Positions 36,222-48,205 of a stretch of 64,000 bases of DNA are shown here, piece after piece; within the stretch, counting starts at the first letter, position 1, and every line of letters starts with the position of its first letter. Source of the DNA: Batillaria attramentaria (lineage: Eukaryota; Mollusca; Gastropoda; Batillariidae); the NCBI GenBank assembly GCA_018292915.2, contig JACVVK020000001.1, forward strand, positions 789,001 to 853,000. The letters run 5' to 3'. Under the pieces are notes generated by a model. The model was not told where the DNA came from, ran no database searches, and saw only the letters and a program-made list of their open reading frames with translations. A program made the position numbers and the translations under genes.

Positions 36222-38495
36222 CGGAGCTCCCTCGCAATCGTCTTCCCACTACTCATCCCACCCGAAGATCCCCCGCCCCCTTCCAATTCGCCCCCACTCC
36301 CTCCCACTTTAAATCATCTGTTTACAAATTAAACTGGTAATCGTCCGATGAAAACACTGAACCCCACCCAAACAGCTGGTCCGTCTTTTCCAGTTCCTGA
36401 CCTCACCGCAAATCTATCGCACGTACGCTAACAGGGCCAGAGCGGAACTCCCTGAATGGCCCGGCTACTAAACTTAAAAGAAGGGAAAAACAACAGTCGT
36501 GAAACATCCCAAATCACTCTTGTGATGGGGACGTTAAGCAACAACAGATATCGGTCAGTCAAACGCTTTTCTAAGAAAAGACTATGATCTCGGGAACTTG
36601 TTTTACATAATTACCTCGTAGACAATGAGATGATGTCAAGTTTTGAACATCTACAGATTGGACAGCCCTCGCGAAATCCTCAGGAAACAAAAGTGTCGCC
36701 TGGACTAGAACATCAAGAGGCGTAGAACTGTCAGAGTACTTGCCTTTGTCAGCCCGATGGCTCCAATATTTCCACCGAAAGACACGGTAGCGTGACAGGC
36801 GCCCGTGGCTCCGGCCAGTGTACTCATGATGCCCTCTACAGCGATGCCCCTGTTGAAGGCGAAGGCCGGGGGTTGAGGCACGTAACATGCACGTGCACAC
36901 GCGCTGTAGTCGCCGAGAGAGTCCAGCACCGACATGATGGTGGCGATGAAAAAACTGATGAAGGCTCCCACGTGGAATGAAGGCGCTCCGAACTGACCTG
37001 TGCACATGTGAAAATTGTAATTAATGAGGCCTAACACAGTTTCTACACAATTGTTTGGATCAACTGTTGAAAGATGAATTTGTCAAATCTTTCAGACGTG
37101 CATTTTCTGGTCTTCGGAGACCCCTGTAATTAAACTAAAGCATGAGTTTGCGGTAAATTCATGCCTCTTGGTCAGGACTGTCGGTCAGTAAGCAAGGCAC
37201 ATCGCTAAGGCGCGGTCGTCGATGGTGGTGTATATACAAATTTATACGCATGTTGCACGTGGCGATTTGATACCGCGATTTGTCTCACTCAATGTCCACA
37301 TCAAATACTCCGCTCATTGTGGGGAGCCGAGGTGGCCGAATGGTAGAGCGTGGGACTTCTAATGCTCGCGTCGTGAGTTCGTATCCCGGCTGGGGACAAA
37401 TTTAAATTAATATTTGTGCTGGCTTTTTTCATGGTTGCCCCGTCTTTTATATCACCCGTATGTGGTGGAAAAGGACGTTAAACCCCCAAACACCCACCCA
37501 CCCACCCGCTTATTGTGACGTTGGCCTCCGCTCGGCTTTTACCAAAGATCTTACGTAATTTTGGTTTACACATCTTGGCTTTTACTGGTGTTTCAAAGCC
37601 GCTGAGAAGTCTGTAACTGGCACAAAGCTGACTGAGTCGCAGAGGTTTTCAAACACAGTTAACCTTTTGTTGACTTTTTGTTGTTGTTGAAATCACATAC
37701 CTTAAGGCTCAAAAGTACAGGGGCTTAAATGAATGATAAACCAGTCCGTGTGGGTACCTGGATAGGGGAAGGATATCCATTTGGCCTCTGTGATGATGCT
37801 GTTGCGTGTATCAGTCCGAGCGTAATATTGTTTGCTGTCGGGGTCAGCAGATATCACGTCAAAATAGGTCAAGATGGCCGTCACGCCCCAGCCAATGATA
37901 ATGGAGATCAGAATCTGAATAGACAAATATGACACATGAATAAGTGAGTCGTGAGTGCGCCTGCATTTTGCCCCTTTTAAGTATTACGACAACTGTTGCC
38001 GCTATAGATTAAAAAAAAAAATCATGTTAAACGTTTTAGATGTTTCCAATGGTTCAGTGTATAGAGAGCAAGGGGTCTAATGCATGGAGAGTGACTAGCT
38101 TGAGTATCATTTGAGACTAAATGATCGGTAAGAGACGCAGAAGCGGAGAGAGGACACTGACAGCAAAGACTTGGTGTAGCGGATACCACTTGATATGGAA
38201 ACCTTTCCGTCGGTTCCAGGCAGGAATGGGTGTCTGGCGCTTGCCAAGGTACAGGGACAGGACAACAGCCATTCCAGACGTTCTGAAAAAAAGTCAATAC
38301 AATCCAGTCCAATCCAGTCCAGTCCAATCAAGTTCGATTTTTAATGATTTATTTCTGTTGTAGGTGTACATATCTGGTCCTTGTGGGTATCAGAGCTTGA
38401 TGGACAGGGATGCTTAAAACGGACAATTCTTTTGCTGCGATTAAAGTTATCTAGTGTTTGTGGTCGTGTGTACTTTCTCCTTGAGTGTATTTTAC

Positions 38496-38556
<61 letters not shown>

Positions 38557-38640
38557 TGTATATACAGGCGTTGGTGCATGCTTCAATCAAAGTAAAACCA
38601 AAGTAGATAATTTTGAGCAAACATAAAACTCCATAAGCAC

Positions 38641-38700
<60 letters not shown>

Positions 38701-40014
38701 CTCGCTGCGGCACCCAGCCGTCTGCATACATGAAATGCATGATATACATGTAAGTTACAGTCAGCTGGCCAGTTCTAATGAATAGCTACAGCTACCAACT
38801 AAACACTAACACTCACAACACAGCGATGCCCCAGAACGTCTCCGAGAACCTGACGGCCACCTTGTAGACGAAGAGCCCGATGAGGACGATGGCGGGCACG
38901 ATGGTGATGGGTCCCACAAACCTCATGATGAACCCCACAAGTCCCGTAAGGCCGATCAGACAGTGCAGCACCCCTCCGGCCATCAGGCTGCCTGACAGCT
39001 GCTGGATCTTCTCCACGATCCAGTCCTTGGGAACTGGGTACAGACCGTTCGGAAGGACGGTCACGTTGATGGACTGGTTTCTGTAGTGGTCAGCTGGCAT
39101 TGAAAATTTGCGATGAATTCGCTTCGCGAAGGTAGATTGACATCGAGAGTGAGACAACGCGGCAATACTAAATTGTCCTTCGGCTAAAGCTCAGGTTAGC
39201 TAATCAAACAGCGCTTGGTCATCCCTAACCTCATAATAAACAAAAATTGTCCTATTTTTGTTATCGCCCATTCGCAAGGGACAAGAACATTAAAACTCTG
39301 AAGAACCACCTTGCAAGTAGTAGGGGTTTGGTCAGGGCCCGCATGTAAAAGTCGGGGTTAGGGAGTTTAGCCCCAGGTTAGAGTCTAACCTCAAACTAAA
39401 CTAGCTCTTGGGGTTAAATTTTCTGTTTTTTTTTGTTTTAAACCAGGAAGCGCGCCCATTCCAGGAAGGTGCCTAAGCCGTTGTAGAAGGATTTTTGTCT
39501 TTCTTTCTTAGCTTCCTCTTTTATTTAATTTTGTTTTGGGGTTTCTTTTGTCCTCGTCTGGGTTAGGCCCGTAGCCGTGGGTTAAATTAACCTCGAGTTT
39601 TACATACAGGCCCAGGCCTTTTACTCATACCCTTTCTCACCCAGATACTCCTGGTTAGGACACTGCCACTCCGGGAGAGTTTGTAACGCCAGCAGAGGCA
39701 CAATGTAGCTTACAGCAGGACCTTGGAAAATTGGCAACCTGACAGAGGGAAAAAAATCACTTATCACCGTGAACAGAGAAGCACATCGGTTCTAGCAATT
39801 AAAGTTCGACCTTGACAGCTGTTTCACTCGCACATGACTGGCAGACACTTTCTGGTGCAAAGTACATCCCTCACGCTCCACCCCCTTCCCACAAAACAAA
39901 ACAAAAGAACAACACAAACATGCCCTCCCCCCCCCCCCAAAAAAAAAAAAACACACACACACAAAACAAACAAACAACAAACAAATAAACAAACAAACAA
40001 ATAAATAAACAAGC

Positions 40015-40083
<69 letters not shown>

Positions 40084-40086
40084 GCA

Positions 40087-40118
<32 letters not shown>

Positions 40119-41073
40119 TACACACACACAAAACATGTAAAACACAACCAAAAACAAACAAAGAAACAACAGCAGCAACAACAAAAACAGACAAACAAAC
40201 AAACATAACAAACGCAAAGAACAAACAAACCGAAAACAACATCAACAAGAACAACCAACGTACGTATTGGGCAGTGAGTGACCGCAAATCACGACACTCC
40301 GTTTCGTGAACGCTCACCAAATGGTTGCCAAAAAAAAAAAAAAAAAAATCGACACGCAGTCACGCCACAGGCACGCCCACAGACCGGTTTGATTTTTTCA
40401 GAACCCCCTCAATCCCCCACCCACCTCCCCCTCTACCCACCCCTCGCATCCCTGTGACACTAATACTCTACAAATTAATTAGGTGTGTTGTATGTAAACT
40501 AGTGTCCAAAAGAAACGATACCAAGGGTTGGCAAGGACATACAATAAAAGCAGAACAATACAGAAATTTCAGAGTGGTATATTTCATTAGCAAATGTTTC
40601 CGGTATTCCCGAGCGCAGACGCTGTATTTGGGACGTGGGATACGCAAACCTATGTTTTTAGGCCTCGGGGATCACTTTGCACAAAAACATTCTGACAACA
40701 GTTTGGTATCGTTTCTTTTGGACACTAGTTTATTTATTTCAGCACATTTACCTAACGCCTATCGTGCTCATGGCGAACGTGGAGAGACCGACCATGAGAA
40801 AGGTGGCGCTCATGATCCGGGTCTTTATGTCGTTGTCGTCACGTGCACACACCAGCTCGATCACCAGCAAGGTCACGGTCAAAGCGTAGGACACGGCCAG
40901 CATGCTTTGCTGTTCAAATGGAAATCTGAAGTGTCAGACGATTGTTGTACTGCTGCTTCGTGAATCATGGACATAAAACAGTTGTTTAGGTCGGCACGCT
41001 TTCGGTTGATTTAGGAACAAGCTGTCAACAAGACCAAGAGACAGCGGGAGATATCGCAAAATAAAAGGCTAGT

Positions 41074-41171
<98 letters not shown>

Positions 41172-42083
41172 AAACAATTACAACCCCAGTCATTCCGTCC
41201 TTTACAGCCCACAGCTCTCAACCCCAACCCCACCCCCACGTGAACCCCTGTCGTCCCTCCACGATCCATAACCCCCTCCCCCCCCCACACACCTCCCCTG
41301 CCTTTCCCCTCTCTTTCAGTCTCCACAACGGACCACCACCTTAACCATCGCCGTACGTCGCCTAAAAACTTGTGCGCCGTACATAGTGGGTGCAAACACA
41401 CCCATCCATTTAAAGAAGGAAAAAAAAAACCGTATTATCCCTTTCCGTATGTCGTGGGTACAAACTCACCCACACTTTTAAAGAAGGAACTAAACTGAAT
41501 TAAATCAGAATTAGCTTTACGGTTACACTTATGCTTACACGACTCTACCCTCCCACGACGTACGGGGAGGGTTCCCTTCCCCCTCCTGCTTCCAACTAAA
41601 CAACAACCCCTGCCCCCCACCCCCACCCCCTATGGGACACGATGCGGACTACCCCTGACTACCTCTATTGTCGCTTGGGAAGACCCGCCTGCGTAATGAG
41701 CCATAACATCGCTTAAACGACATCTTTTCGTTTCCACTCACCTGTAACGCAAAGAGTAGCGTGAGATGAGGTGGTGGTACCTGCGTCAGACGATAAACAA
41801 GTCGTCTGCTTTTTCTCCGCTCCCCCAATCCACCCCCTCCTCCACCACCGACAGCGTTGCCTTGCAAGGGTTCCGCGTGTAGCGCATTTTCCACGCCTGG
41901 TCCGTCCGGGTGTATATCGTCCACGTTCATTATCGCTACAGGAGAAAACTGGGAAGACATGCAGTCAACGTGGGTTGTGATTTGAGAATTGTTATTTTCT
42001 CCATCCTCCCCACTTTCACCGTCAGTCGTTAATATGGTCATCTGGTAGGATGGTGGTCCTTTCTCTTCCTTCGGTGGGTCCAT
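34098..42083 (-). CDS. SLC23A-like: SLC23-E: nucleobase/ascorbate transporter family member (671 aa)
   Basis: Multi-pass plasma-membrane transporter of the NAT/SLC23 family. Coding exons: 42083-41742, 40909-40752, 39738-39641, 39093-38817, 38282-38162, 37914-37758, 36997-36744, 36097-35824, 35341-35246, 34336-34098. Lengths sum to 2016 nt with phase kept at every junction. An about 95-residue polar cytosolic N-terminus precedes the first membrane segment. Landmarks: LPIFQGPAVSYIVP (TM3 region), a glycosylatable extracellular NVT, LDSLGDYSACARA (TM8) and GGNIGAIGLTK at 460-469 (NAT signature, TM10), then a charged cytosolic tail. In vertebrate SVCTs the TM1 motif is QH, TM8 has ESIGDYYACA and TM10 has PN; here they are QQ (114-115), DSLGD (D410) and GN (G460-N461). 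Intron 7 begins GC, not GT. An acceptor 16 nt upstream of the ATG, in phase 2, leaves room for an upstream coding exon. The substrate cannot be assigned. Confidence 0.88.
34929..34991. repeat. (CT)n microsatellite in SLC23-E intron 9
   Basis: CT tract between exon 10 and exon 9; a second (CAT)n(CT)n tract at 35108-35166 lies about 80 bp before exon 9. Confidence 0.9.
35466..35628 (-). mobile_element. tRNA-SINE family 1 in SLC23-E intron 8
   Basis: Reverse complement of the family 1 body and B-box (GGATTCGAACTCAGG). Confidence 0.75.
36125..36743. other. SLC23-E intron 7 (GC-AG)
   Basis: Donor AAG|GCAAGT at 36743 and acceptor TTTCCCACCAG at 36098. Contains (TTG)n (36189-36221) and a C-rich stretch; nothing coding. 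Confidence 0.6.
37320..37506 (+). mobile_element. tRNA-SINE family 1 in SLC23-E intron 6
   Basis: Complete copy with GGTGGCCGAATGGTAGAGCG, GTGAGTTCGTATCCCGGC and the GGTGGAAAAGGACGTTAAAC tail plus (CACC)n. Confidence 0.85.
38499..38699. repeat. Opposed (TG)n and (CA)n tracts in SLC23-E intron 4
   Basis: TG at 38499-38553 and CA at 38646-38699 with about 90 bp between: complementary arms able to form a long hairpin in the transcript. Confidence 0.9.
39335..39613 (+). mobile_element. Foldback MITE copy 4 in SLC23-E intron 3
   Basis: Ends GGGCCCGCATGTAAAAGTCG and CTCGAGTTTTACATACAGGCCC; same interior as copy 3. Its right end is 27 bp from the exon 3 donor. Confidence 0.85.
39930..40230. repeat. 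(CA)n / (CGCA)n / CAAA-rich tract in SLC23-E intron 2
   Basis: CA tract at 40018-40079, CGCA units at 40080-40106, CA to 40130, flanked by ACAA/AAACA low complexity. Confidence 0.9.
40495..40732. mobile_element. Mariner-like MITE (29-bp perfect inverted ends) in SLC23-E intron 2
   Basis: TAAACTAGTGTCCAAAAGAA at the left is exactly mirrored at the right (arms 40495-40523 and 40704-40732), with TA at both outer ends consistent with a TA target duplication. Length about 238 bp, noncoding. Ends 19 bp from the exon 2 donor. Confidence 0.75.
41077..41170. repeat. (CA)n(CT)n compound microsatellite in SLC23-E intron 1
   Basis: About 31 CA units followed by about 16 CT units. Confidence 0.9.
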
Positions 42084-42148
42084 GTCGGTGGGTAGTTTCC
42101 TGCTCCAAACGAAAGAAAGCAAACCAAACGGTAAGACAATCACTGGAC

Positions 42149-42432
42149 ATAGGTACCGGCAACCTGCCGTCACACAGTAATCCGTGACGTAGTTACAGGC
42201 AACCTGCCGTCACACAGTGGTCCGTGACGTAGGTACCGACAACCTGCCGTCACACAGTGGTCCGTGACGTAGGTACCGGCAACCTGCCGTCACACGGTGG
42301 TCCGTGACGTAGGTACCGGCAGTCTGCCGTCACACAGTGGTCCGTGACTTAGGTATCGGCAACCTGCCGTCACACAGTGGTCCATGACGTAGGTATCGGC
42401 AACCTGCCGTCACACAGTGGTAAATGACGTCG
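42149..42432. repeat. 40-bp minisatellite upstream of SLC23-E exon 1 (about 7 copies)
   Basis: Unit like GGTACCGGCAACCTGCCGTC followed by ACACAGTGGTCCGTGACGTA; spacing is 41 once and then 40. Copies differ by one to three bases. Each unit holds TGACGTA-like (CRE half-site) sequence. It lies about 50 bp upstream of the exon acceptor at 42099 on the minus strand. Confidence 0.9.
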
Positions 42433-43791
42433 GTAAGACCGATTTTCTCCATTTTCCACCACTTCCCCTGGCCCATCCCTCAGTCTGATATCAAAACAAT
42501 TTTACTGGTGTGAAAGTGTACTGGAAAGAAAGTAGGTCTGTTGCTCTTTCTCTTGATCTTATACTCTGGTTGATTGCTTGGTTAGGGTTAGAGACAAACG
42601 AATGGGTGGAAGCAAGTGAGAGTCGACGCGTTTCACAGCGCGCTACCCGCTTTTGCGAGGGCATGAAAATATGCCCCAAACACCCACCGTTTTCTGCCGC
42701 CTACCTCCATTCCGACGTAGCTCCTGCACATTGAACGCTACAACCAATCAGAAGGAGTATCGCTTCTAACAAGAGTGACAAGACCTATTGAAATGATTGT
42801 ATTTGCTAATGTCTCTAGATGATTAGCAGCACGATACTTCGTTACTGTTTAACAACTGGTCAAGGCACGTACGTGACTTGTGGACATCGGTTGATACATA
42901 CATGTATAGTTCCAGTGTAACCAACAGTAGTCAGCTGATCGGACACTGTTACTGCACCGGCTGGATACTGCACTGAAGAGTGCAGTCACATCCGTTTCAT
43001 GTGTAAAGTCCCACCTAATTTATTGTCGGCAAACTGCGACGAGCAGCACGTTTCAACCAATGGCGGCTCAGCCTGGTAACCAGACGCCACTGTAAAATAC
43101 TGCTCCAATATTTTAAAATGAAGTTAACACGTTTCTGCCAAACACATTGGTCGAAACTGGTTCAGGCTGACTGCGCAAAAGTCGGTACATATATACCCGC
43201 AATACGACGCCGTGCAGTTTGCGACAACAACATGTTGTGACGCCGAGGTAAGTGTCCTGCATAAACAGGACACCGACTTTATAAGAAGTAGACCTTTGAG
43301 TTTCAAGAGCTAGTCACCCCCTCGCTATGCGTTCACCTTAATTTAAAACAGCGCTTCCTATTTCCCGCAAAACTGCACAACGACGCACAACCGATGAGGA
43401 GCGAGGTCAAAGGGTGACGGTCGTGTAGTGAAAAGCTATTGTCATGAAAGTGGGGCACACTCTGTCACTCACAGTGTGAGGGCGTTTACACACCAGTTGT
43501 AACACAGAGACGTCACGCTCAAGGATATTTTGGGACGGGAATAGTGATTTCAAGGTCCACTGAAACGCAGCAAGATTGGCATGCTTGTTTGTTTTTGTTT
43601 TGTTTCGTTTGTTTGGTTGTTGTTTTTGTTGTTTGTTTGTTTGTTGTTGTTGTTTATTGGTTCTTTGTTTTGTTGTTGTTGTTGTTTTCTGTTTTGTTTG
43701 TTTATTTATTTGTTGTTGTTTTGGGTTTTTTGTTTTGTTTTTGTTTGGTTTGGTTTATTTTGTTTGTTTGTTTGTTTTGTTTGTTTGTTTG

Positions 43792-43840
<49 letters not shown>

Positions 43841-44185
43841 TGGTGGGTGTTGTTATTCTTCTTTTTCTATTTCCATTTTTAGGAAGGGGGGGGGGGGGCG
43901 TGGTCTATGCTGCATTCACTGTGAACTAAACAAAATGCGTGCAGTTAGACACATAGTCAGCTTCATATTCGGTAACAAATGCATGATTTCGACCGACATA
44001 ATCGTACTCGTGTCGATCCTGAAGACAACAGGACACAGCTCTGGCAGTGTGTGCATTAAGCTGATGTCCACAATTAGTCACCTCCTCTGACCTTTGCTAT
44101 TCCCGCGCTTCTGTTATACGTCATCATACGTTATCAGTACTCAGGATGAAGCGGTTTTATCAGAATGCCATCAGTGAAGACAGTG
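42433..44185. other. Upstream of SLC23-E: no recognised gene
   Basis: Mostly unique sequence to 43560, then TTTG/TTG low complexity and (TG)n (43590-43845). A promoter or 5' noncoding exon of SLC23-E is expected somewhere here but none could be fixed. Confidence 0.4.
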
Positions 44186-45447
44186 CCGGTGTAGCATCCG
44201 GTCCGGTCCCCCCTCTGAAGTAGTCCCCCGGGGGACCAATTCGTGGCAAAAACTGCTCTATAATGGTCCCCCCCTTAGACATCCAGCCTCGTTTTCGACT
44301 GGTCCCCCTGGGCGATTTTGGTCCCCCCTCGCATCCAAAATAGGCCCCCTCTCGAACTGGTCCCCCTCTTTTCTAACCAATGTAGAGCTATGTCAGTATT
44401 TATTTTTAACTTTATTGTTACAAAACTTTATTGTCCCCAAAAGCACAGGGCCATAGGAACATTTTTTTTCTTTTTTTTTTCCGATTTATGTGCTTGTTGT
44501 TATTTTTGTGTGTGTGAGATATATTTGTTTGGTTGTGTTCTTGTTTCTTTCAGTTGTTTTTTTTGCATTGGTTCTTTTTTGCTGTCCACATTTCCTGTCA
44601 ATTTTTTTTAACTGGAAATAGCATTTAGAGAATAACATCAAAGACCAAGTATCTAATATTTTCTATACAACAAAAAAAAAAAAATATTTCTTCAAAATTA
44701 AGTAAGTGTCCATGACATGAAAACTAGTTGCCACCTTTGGCTTTCAGCGTACTTCAAGTAGACAGTCAAGACTGAGTACCAGTGTCTCAAATCATGACCC
44801 TTGAAACAACAAAAACAGCAGAAGACTAACAGTTCTCAGGCTGGTCTAAGGAGTGACACAAAAAACAGGAGCAAAGTGATGTCCAAGATTCATTATATAA
44901 ATTACTCTGTCTGTTTTCAATGGGGCCGATTGCCAAACTGGCCCGTATTTCAGCCACCTAGGTTGTCGGCCTGGAGCCTCTCTTGTGAACACATACACGG
45001 GCGTGTCCAAGAGGGTGGCTGCAGCAAATATCTCAACCTCGGTGGCCCAAGTACGGAATGAATTGTCGTGTACTTATAATTATAGGCATGTTTGACACGA
45101 GTCACGTGACGTGTCAAGAAGCGTGGCGACCGTTTTCTCATCCCACACAAAAAAAAAAAAGAAAAGAAAAGAGAAAACAAATCTAAACTTTTAAAAGTGA
45201 TTTAACTTCGTAGATTTGCCGTTCTATGTAGCCTATACTTTTGTTTTTTAGTGGCGACCGTTTTCTCATCCCACAAAAAAAAAGAGAAAATAAAAAAACA
45301 AAAGTATAGGCTACATAGAACGGCAAATCTACGAAGTTAAATCACTTTTAAAAGTTTAGATTTGACACTGTAACCTTGACCCAGTTCAAGATCATCTTGA
45401 ATAACATCTCTGTACAAAAATGAAAATAATTATACATATAACGAAAG

Positions 45448-45495
<48 letters not shown>

Positions 45496-45611
45496 GTGTG
45501 TGTTTGCGTGCGTGCGTGCGTGAGTGAGTGTGCACGCGTGCCTGCGTGCGTGCATAATGTGTGTGTGTGTGTGTGTGTTTGAGAGATGGGGGGAGGAGAG
45601 AAAGTGTGGGG

Positions 45612-45652
<41 letters not shown>

Positions 45653-45920
45653 AGAGTCACGTTTTCTACTGAGTTGACACACACTATAACAATAAAGTTA
45701 AAAATAAATACTGACATAGCTCTACATTGGTTAGAAAAGAGGGGGACCAGTTCGAGAGGGGGCCTATTTTGGATGCGAGGGGGGACCAAAATCGCCCAGG
45801 GGGACCAGTCGAAAACGAGGCTGGATGTCTAAGGGGGGACCATTATAGAGCAGTTTTTGCCACGAATTGGTCCCCCGGGGGACTGCTTCAGAGGGGGGAC
45901 CGGACCGGATCCTACACCGG
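44186..45920. mobile_element. Non-autonomous DNA transposon with about 234-bp terminal inverted repeats
   Basis: Left arm 44186-44419 and right arm 45688-45920 are inverted copies differing at about three places. They begin CCGGTGTAG and are built of GGTCCCCC(C)T-type blocks. The 1.27-kb interior has no transposase; it holds a nested hairpin (45179-45363), poly-T/A runs and a (TG)n/(GA)n tract (45450-45649). No clear target-site duplication was found, so the superfamily is open. Confidence 0.8.
45122..45363. repeat. Nested hairpin with about 68-bp arms inside the long-TIR element
   Basis: AAATCTAAACTTTTAAAAGTG through GCCTATACTTTTGTTTTTT (45179-45249) is mirrored at 45296-45363. The loop repeats GTGGCGACCGTTTTCTCATC, which also occurs just outside the left arm (45122), so a direct duplication accompanied the inversion. 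Confidence 0.85.
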
Positions 45921-45947
45921 GAGCACCTAACAAGAGTTTCCGGTGAC

Positions 45948-46352
45948 GACCGGCCCCCGTAGTGTAGTGGTTAGCACTTCGGACCATGGACCGGGAGGCC
46001 CGGGTTCGAGTCCCAGCCGAGGCAGGCGGGATTTTTCCTACCCAGAGCGGGTGTCACACAGCCGAGATTCACCCACTTCACGGGTGTAACTTTGGGTGTG
46101 CTTGCCTTGGTATGACACGTCTTATGACGTGGATGATTACACGGCCGGCACCGCAGGTTTACGACAGGAAGCGTGGAATGCGGCCCTGTCCCGCAGTCCC
46201 AAGCCACACGGACCACCCTAGCATCATCTTACCATCATCCTCATCTCCATCATCATGCATGATAAAAATTGCGCCAACTTCCGAGCCCTCCGTGGATTCC
46301 ACCCATTACCTGAGAGGAACACCACTGGAACTGGCCAAAAAAAAAAAAAAAA
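45948..46352 (+). mobile_element. Full-length tRNA-derived SINE with 13-bp target duplication
   Basis: tRNA-like head with A-box TAGTGTAGTGGTTAGCAC and B-box GGGTTCGAGTCCC, an about 330-bp body and a 17-base poly-A tail. Flanked by AGTTTCCGGTGAC on both sides (45935-45947 and 46353-46365), a perfect target-site duplication showing retroposition. Unrelated in body to families 1 and 2. Confidence 0.88.
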
Positions 46353-46436
46353 AGTTTCCGGTGACACTTGCCTTGCCATGTCTGGTAACGTGAAGTGAAA
46401 ATAAAGCGTACTGATGTGTCATAAGAGTAAAGGCTG

Positions 46437-46558
46437 GGTGCATGCAGACTACCTACGATTTGCCAGTCTACGTTCCTGAGCAGGACTTGTAGGGCTTCAT
46501 TGTTTAAGACCTCAGCTGCTCGTCGGAGAGTTGGTTTGATTCTCTCCACATACAGCAA
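46437..46558 (-). other. Unrecognised exon-like open frame upstream of SLC23-E
   Basis: Minus-strand frame encoding about 40 residues (VERIKPTLRRAAEVLNNEAL, then VLLRNVDWQIV) that ends at a donor-like GTAG|GTAGTC. It is not simple repeat. It does not fit the phase needed for the SLC23-E acceptor at 42099. It may be an exon of an unknown gene or a transposon fragment. Confidence 0.25.
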
Positions 46559-46688
46559 GTTACAAAAGAAAAGCTATTGGTAAAAAAACAAAATCGCTCA
46601 GCCGGTGATAAGGTTCAAAGTCTAGTCAGTCGAAACATGTCTGCTCAACGTAGAGAAGTGATGATGATAATAATAACATATGGCTTTT

Positions 46689-47122
<434 letters not shown>

Positions 47123-47479
47123 CTCGCATACACACTTCCCATTTCAACCCACTCTCTCTATACAACCTGGCAGTCTCAGCGAAGGGAAGTAGTGGAAAGT
47201 GACGGCTTCACTGAAACGTTACTCCTCTTCCTTCGACACAAGAGACCGAAAACGTAACCTTGAACTAAGTCCAGTGAACACAAGGTATCGGTGAGCTCTG
47301 TAATGTATGCTTTCCCTCTGGTCGTGATGTTTCATGCGCGGCGAAATTTCAGGCCCTACAATACACAAAAGCAGGGAGGAAAGGGGCTAGGTCAAAAACA
47401 TGCTGCCGGTTTGTGAGAGAGAAAGAGCGAGAGAGGGAGACAGAGAGGAGTGAGAGAGTGCGGTTTTTTGTGTGTAACG

Positions 47480-47910
47480 AACCACAGGGGCGCCGGAACC
47501 GGGGGGGGCAGCTGCCCCCCCCCCCCTGTACCCAAGCAGGGGAGGCAAGAGTGTCTTTTTGCCCCCCCTGGAAAATCAGGTGACTATGACGAGGGGGGGC
47601 AAAGCCATGGTCTTGCCCCCCCCCCCCTTCCCCTACCTCTCCCCCTACCCCTCTTAGTGCTCTCTCCCTCATCCCACCCAACAGAGAACTTCTGTTTTTG
47701 CGAACCGAAGGCTGTCCGCTCCTTTGATTGCCCCTCCCCCCCCCCCCCCCCGCTTTTCACTTTTTTCGGGCAACGTCCTGGTTCGTAAAGGTTTTTTGCC
47801 TACGCAGCATTTGATCGCCCCCCCCCCCCCCCCCCCCGCATTTCACTTTCTTCGGGCAACGTTCCCCCCTCCGAGATTCTGCCTCCCCTCCCCCCAACAT
47901 CTTCCGGCGC
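47480..47910. repeat. C/G-homopolymer-rich repeated segment
   Basis: Runs of C or G (9-20 bases) with two copies of a module (TTTCACTTTCTTCGGGCAACG, preceded by a C-run and GATTGCCCC/GATCGCCCC) at about 47725-47775 and 47812-47862. GGGGCGCCGGAAC at the left and TTCCGGCGCCCCTGAACC at the right are inverted, suggesting one element of about 420 bp. Confidence 0.55.
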
Positions 47911-48039
47911 CCCTGAACCAGTAACCCGACACCGCATCACAGGCGTGTAAAGAGGGCGCCGTTAATTATTTACTAGGCGGTGAAGCGGTCCTGTGTGTGA
48001 CATTAGCCAGTGCCATGCATTGACACTTGTCAGCGTAGT

Positions 48040-48040
48040 G

Positions 48041-48074
<34 letters not shown>

Positions 48075-48124
48075 GGCACAGAGAGCGCCAGAGAAGAGAG
48101 AGCGAGAGAGTAGGTACACGCGCG

Positions 48125-48203
<79 letters not shown>
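48040..48203. repeat. (CA)n, (CG)n, (CA)n compound tract
   Basis: CA tract, GAGAG-rich spacer, CGCGCGCGCGCG and about 36 CA units. Confidence 0.9.

Positions 48204-48205
<2 letters not shown>

Noticed and set aside
40325..40963. Plus-strand 212-residue frame
   Set aside because: Crosses a poly-A run, a mariner-like MITE and the antisense of SLC23-E exon 2.
44318..45789. Two frames both starting VPPRIQNRPPLELVP
   Set aside because: They are the two inverted arms of the long-TIR element translated on opposite strands, not a gene family.
45948..46020. tRNA gene
   Set aside because: The A- and B-boxes are present, but the sequence continues into a SINE body with poly-A and a target duplication, so it is a SINE head, not a free tRNA gene.
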